Assembly (NCBI GenBank): GCA_016929715.1
Contig: JAFGIG010000109.1
Location: forward strand, 1 to 45,630
Source of the DNA: Caldifarciminota bacterium
Lineage (GTDB): Bacteria; SDB-A
Direction of reading: 5' to 3'
Length of the DNA stretch: 45,630 bases
Positions 42,866 to 45,630 of this stretch are shown here, one piece after another. The number at the start of each line of letters is the position of its first letter. Positions within the stretch are counted from its first letter, which is position 1. Both the position numbers and the translations under genes were made by a program. The notes below the pieces were generated by a model, which made no database searches, was not told the DNA's origin, and saw only the letters and a program-made list of their open reading frames with translations.

Positions 42866-43276
42866 ATGCAGGAAGAACTCAACAATCTCAAGACGCTCTC
42901 TATGTTCCACTTCATCATGAGCGGTTTCACTGCTTTGGTTTCGTGTTTTCCTCTAATTCACGTCACCATGGGCATAATTTTTGTCATCGCCTCGAAAAAA
43001 GGAGCTTTTGAAACCAAACCGGACTCTCTTGCGCCTGAGGTAGCCGGATGGCTTTTCATAATTATTGGAAGTTTAATCGTGATTACCGGTCTGACTCTCG
43101 CTTATCTAATTTTCCTCAGCGGCAAAAATCTGAGAAAAGCGACAAGATACACATTCTGCATAGCGGTGGCATGCATTCTTTGTTTGATGGTCCCTTACGG
43201 AACAGTTCTCGGCGTTTTCACCATAATTATACTGACGAAACAGCCGGTCAAAGAGCTTTTTTCGCAGAAGAACTGA
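42866..43276 (+). CDS. Four-helix membrane protein of unknown function
   Basis: 136 residues. The N-terminal segment 'LNNLKTLSMFHFIMSGFTALVSCFPLIHVTMGI' resembles a widespread uncharacterised family that begins 'L..L...HY...G...LF...P..H'. About four membrane helices, with a Gly-rich 'GWLFIIIGSLIVITG' helix. Strong AAAGGAGG 6 nt before the ATG, 10 bp after the previous gene. Confidence 0.7.
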   Translation: MQEELNNLKTLSMFHFIMSGFTALVSCFPLIHVTMGIIFVIASKKGAFETKPDSLAPEVAGWLFIIIGSLIVITGLTLAYLIFLSGKNLRKATRYTFCIAVACILCLMVPYGTVLGVFTIIILTKQPVKELFSQKN

Positions 43277-43319
43277 TATCGCCCAATATAATATCATAAA
43301 TTATTAAGTCGGAGGCAAA

Positions 43320-44984
43320 ATGAACACACGAGTGGACGGCGAGAAAAAATATTCCATCAGCCCGCATGGAGAAAAATTCATTCTACCTGAAAAAAATGAT
43401 TATCCCGGGGAATTCGATAAAATAAAGAACCTCGCCGACAGGGCAAAGGACAAAGGCATGGAAGTGGTAGTCGTCATGGGAGTCGGATTCGTCGGCGCAG
43501 TAATGGCGGCGATTGTCGCAGATTCAAAAGATAAGGACGGCAAACCCGGCAAGTTTGTCATAGGATGCCAGAGACCCAGCGAAAGGAGTTTCTGGAAGAT
43601 ACATCTTTTGAACAGAGGCGAGTCTCCTGTGAAAGCCGAAGACCCCGAAGTTGATGAGCTGATAAAAAGGTGCGTTCTCGAAAAGAAGAATCTCGTCGCA
43701 ACCTACAACAACGACTGCCTCAGTCTTGCCGACTGCGTAATTGTCGATGTTCAGTGCGATTTTATTAAAAGGGATCTGGGAGACATGAAGACCGGTGATA
43801 CCGATATGAGGGCACTGGAAGAGACTATAAAAGTTATAGGCGAAAAAATAAGAGAAAAATGCCTTGTCCTCATAGAGACTACCGTCGCGCCCGGGACGAC
43901 GGAATTTGTCGCCTATCCCATCCTTAAAAAAGCTTTCCTCAAGAGGGGCATAAAAGGAAAGCCCTTGCTGTCCCACAGTTTCGAGAGAGTCATGCCGGGA
44001 AGGGAATACGTCAAGAGCATAAGGGATTTCTGGAGGGTCTGCGCTGGCTGCGACGAAGAGGCGAGAGAGAGGGTGGTGAAATTCTTAAACGAGGTCTTAA
44101 ACACTAAAAGCTTTCCCCTGACCGTCATGGACAGACCGATAGAGTCCGAGACGACGAAGATTGTCGAAAATTCTTACAGGGCGGCGATTCTCGCTTTTAT
44201 AAACGAATGGAGCGTCTTCGCTGAGAGAAACGGAGTTGACTTAATAAAAGTTATAAAAGCGATAAAAGTCAGGCCGACTCACAGCAATATAATTTTTCCG
44301 GGACCGGGAATAGGCGGATACTGTCTGCCTAAAGACGGCGGTCTCGGATACTGGGCATACAGGCATATTCTCGGATTCGACGACGGAGACGACCTTTTCA
44401 GGATCACTCCCGCGTCAATTGACATAAACGACACAAGAGGACTTCACGCCGCTCAGCTCGCGAGAGACGCCCTCAGAAACATGGGTAAATACATAGCAGG
44501 TTCGACAGTAGTCATCTGCGGCGCGAGCTACAGACAGGACGTAGGAGATACGAGATACAGCGGCAGTGAACTGATAGCGAGAAAACTTGCCGAAATGGGA
44601 GCGGAAGTCAGAGTCCACGATCCGTATGTCGAACACTGGTATGAGCTGGAAGAGCAAGACGAATATCCTTCTCCTGAGAGTTCGAGGAAGTGGTTTTTCA
44701 GAAATCAGGAGGAGTTGAAAAATACGGTTGTAAAAAAAGAACTTGCTGATTCTTTAGACGGAGCGGACGCGGTTGTTCTCGCTGTTCCTCACGAACAGTA
44801 TTTGAAACTGTCTGCCCAAGAGATTGTATCTTTGTCAAAAAACCCTGTGGCAGTAATCGACTGTTTCGGTATTCTCAGCGATGAGAACATAGAAAAACTT
44901 TTCGAATTCGGATGCGAAGTCAAGGGCATGGGAAGAGGGCATATTCAGAGGATAAAAGAAAAGGTGAGAAGCAGGAAAGCCTGA
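43320..44984 (+). CDS. UDP-glucose/GDP-mannose dehydrogenase family, enlarged
   Basis: 554 residues, about 100 more than the usual 430-450. NAD-binding VVVVMGVGFVGAVMAA near residue 50, ETTVAPGTTE, the central domain with VENSYRAAILAFINEWSVFAERNG, the catalytic Cys in GGYCLPKD and the C-terminal domain with VVICGASYRQDVGDTRYSGSELIARKL. The extra length is a 40-residue N-terminal extension plus insertions before and after the catalytic domain. It oxidises a nucleotide sugar to a uronic acid for surface polysaccharide; which sugar is unknown. GGAGG sits 6 nt upstream of the ATG. Confidence 0.88.
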   Translation: MNTRVDGEKKYSISPHGEKFILPEKNDYPGEFDKIKNLADRAKDKGMEVVVVMGVGFVGAVMAAIVADSKDKDGKPGKFVIGCQRPSERSFWKIHLLNRGESPVKAEDPEVDELIKRCVLEKKNLVATYNNDCLSLADCVIVDVQCDFIKRDLGDMKTGDTDMRALEETIKVIGEKIREKCLVLIETTVAPGTTEFVAYPILKKAFLKRGIKGKPLLSHSFERVMPGREYVKSIRDFWRVCAGCDEEARERVVKFLNEVLNTKSFPLTVMDRPIESETTKIVENSYRAAILAFINEWSVFAERNGVDLIKVIKAIKVRPTHSNIIFPGPGIGGYCLPKDGGLGYWAYRHILGFDDGDDLFRITPASIDINDTRGLHAAQLARDALRNMGKYIAGSTVVICGASYRQDVGDTRYSGSELIARKLAEMGAEVRVHDPYVEHWYELEEQDEYPSPESSRKWFFRNQEELKNTVVKKELADSLDGADAVVLAVPHEQYLKLSAQEIVSLSKNPVAVIDCFGILSDENIEKLFEFGCEVKGMGRGHIQRIKEKVRSRKA

Positions 44985-45096
44985 CCGCGAATACAAATAA
45001 AAGTTTATTTCATTCGTAGTTAGTATTCATTTTCTTTAATGATTTTATTTTAAACAAACTTTGCTAATTTGCTTTATGCAAATTAGTATTCGCGGT
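44984..45096. repeat. 113-bp element with 15-bp terminal inverted repeats
   Basis: ACCGCGAATACAAAT (44984-44998) and its inverse with one mismatch, ATTAGTATTCGCGGT (45082-45096), bound an AT-rich core. Inside is a second perfect hairpin, CTAATTTGC/GCAAATTAG around TTTAT (45064-45086), and a direct repeat TTAGTATTC (45020-45028 and 45083-45091). The left end overlaps the stop codon of the dehydrogenase gene. It resembles a small mobile-element relic or dispersed intergenic repeat. No transposase is present. Confidence 0.65.
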
Positions 45097-45135
45097 TAAT
45101 AATTTTTTTGTATAATGAAGATTAATAAAAAAAAA

Positions 45136-45163
45136 GGCGGAAGAAAACTTCCGCCTTTTTTTT
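45136..45163. terminator. Strong bidirectional intrinsic terminator
   Basis: Perfect 8-bp stem GGCGGAAG/CTTCCGCC with an AAAA loop, flanked by nine A on the left and eight T on the right. It can end both the dehydrogenase transcript (plus) and the outer-membrane protein transcript (minus). Confidence 0.95.
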
Positions 45164-45177
45164 ATATGATCAGATTA

Positions 45178-45630
45178 TCAGAAGTGGTATACAGCTGAAA
45201 CCTGAAGGTTCATCGGATTGGTGCCGTTGGCGGCGCCGGAGAGAAGATAGGGACCGTTGTAGAGAAGATCTTCGCTGACTTCGGTGTCTATCGTGAAGTT
45301 TGGTCCGAAGTGGACGCCGAGACCTATCTGAACATTCATGTTCTTCTCGAATTTGACTGTTCTTTCTTCTTCAGCTGTCACTCCGCCTGCTGTCATAGAT
45401 TCTTTCTGTGTGATCATGTTGAGCTGATAGGTCATTCCGGCTCTTGCCGTCAGCCATGAGAAGACCTGAGACTCTGCGCCGGCTTTAACTCTCGGGAAGG
45501 TGATCGTGTTTTCTGACATTTCACCATCCTGATCGTTTGTCTGCTCTTTTTCCCATGTCATTTTGGCAGTTGTGTAGCCGAGTTCACCGGCGAGTCCAGC
45601 CTGCCAGGTCGAGCCGCTCCACACTATTCC
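45178..45630 (-). CDS. Outer-membrane beta-barrel protein, C-terminal part
   Basis: The frame runs off the right edge; at least 150 residues are visible. Alternating hydrophobic/polar strands ('SWLTARAGMTYQLNM', 'NVQIGLGVHFGPNFTID', 'MNLQVSAVYHF') and the C-terminal Phe, the BAM recognition residue, mark an outer-membrane barrel. The GTG at 45624 is not the start; codons for Ile and Gly precede it in the window. No specific family is recognised. Confidence 0.8.
   Translation of the reverse strand, partial: GIVWSGSTWQAGLAGELGYTTAKMTWEKEQTNDQDGEMSENTITFPRVKAGAESQVFSWLTARAGMTYQLNMITQKESMTAGGVTAEEERTVKFEKNMNVQIGLGVHFGPNFTIDTEVSEDLLYNGPYLLSGAANGTNPMNLQVSAVYHF

Overview
The window reads as one contiguous piece of chromosome from an uncultivated, anaerobic, Gram-negative bacterium. 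The outer membrane is shown by a TonB-dependent receptor, a second beta-barrel protein ending in Phe, and several lipoproteins. GC looks to be in the forties by eye (not computed). A PorX-type regulator, fibronectin-III lipoproteins, tandem M42 peptidases and inositol-lipid genes suggest the FCB group or a neighbouring candidate phylum of the WOR-3/TA06 kind. This is an inference from gene content, not a phylogeny. No rRNA, tRNA, CRISPR array, transposase or phage gene was seen.

Layout. 1-111 is the tail of a Clp ATPase. 9459 down to 112 (minus strand) is a twelve-gene tightly packed run: FN3 lipoprotein, small secreted protein, ribD-ribE-ribBA-ribH, nusB, a metallophosphoesterase, an M23 lipoprotein, an ABC-2 exporter pair and prepilin peptidase. 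18012 down to 9593 (minus) is a second run of ten genes: DUF4097-like protein, unknown protein, rsmI, phosphatidylinositol-phosphate synthase, inositol-phosphate synthase, tmk, S41 protease, PfkB kinase, membrane protein, rpe, and a terminator. 18058-21812 holds a cytoplasmic caspase-fold (C25-like) protein and a small partner facing a PorX-like response regulator, then a small membrane protein/lipoprotein pair. 28299 down to 21794 (minus) is parA-parB, three tandem M42 aminopeptidases, rph and rluD.

From 28321 (plus) a clear promoter, a cobalamin riboswitch and a terminator precede a BtuB-like receptor and a beta-propeller lipoprotein resembling BtuG: a vitamin B12 uptake module. Two nuclease-fold genes, a lipoprotein and an O-antigen-ligase-like protein follow. 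35634-41539 encodes a three-subunit flavin/iron-sulfur complex (NuoE-like, NuoF-like, and a 1210-residue fusion of a NuoG front end, a GltD/NfnB flavoprotein and a degenerate molybdopterin-type domain). It has no hydrogenase domain and no formate-dehydrogenase active-site Cys/Sec, and best fits an Stn-type electron-bifurcating NADH/NADPH/ferredoxin transhydrogenase. 41601-43276 holds a TPR gene split by a -1 frame change in an A10 run, a small roadblock-like protein and a membrane protein. 43320-44984 is a large nucleotide-sugar dehydrogenase, followed by an inverted-repeat element, a strong terminator and the end of an outer-membrane protein gene.

Three genes (pilD, the metallophosphoesterase, btuB) have no ATG, GTG or TTG at the position their conserved N-terminus demands and seem to start at CTG/ATT, ATC and ATT. 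Automatic calls would truncate or mis-extend them. All functional statements rest on motif reading without database searches.
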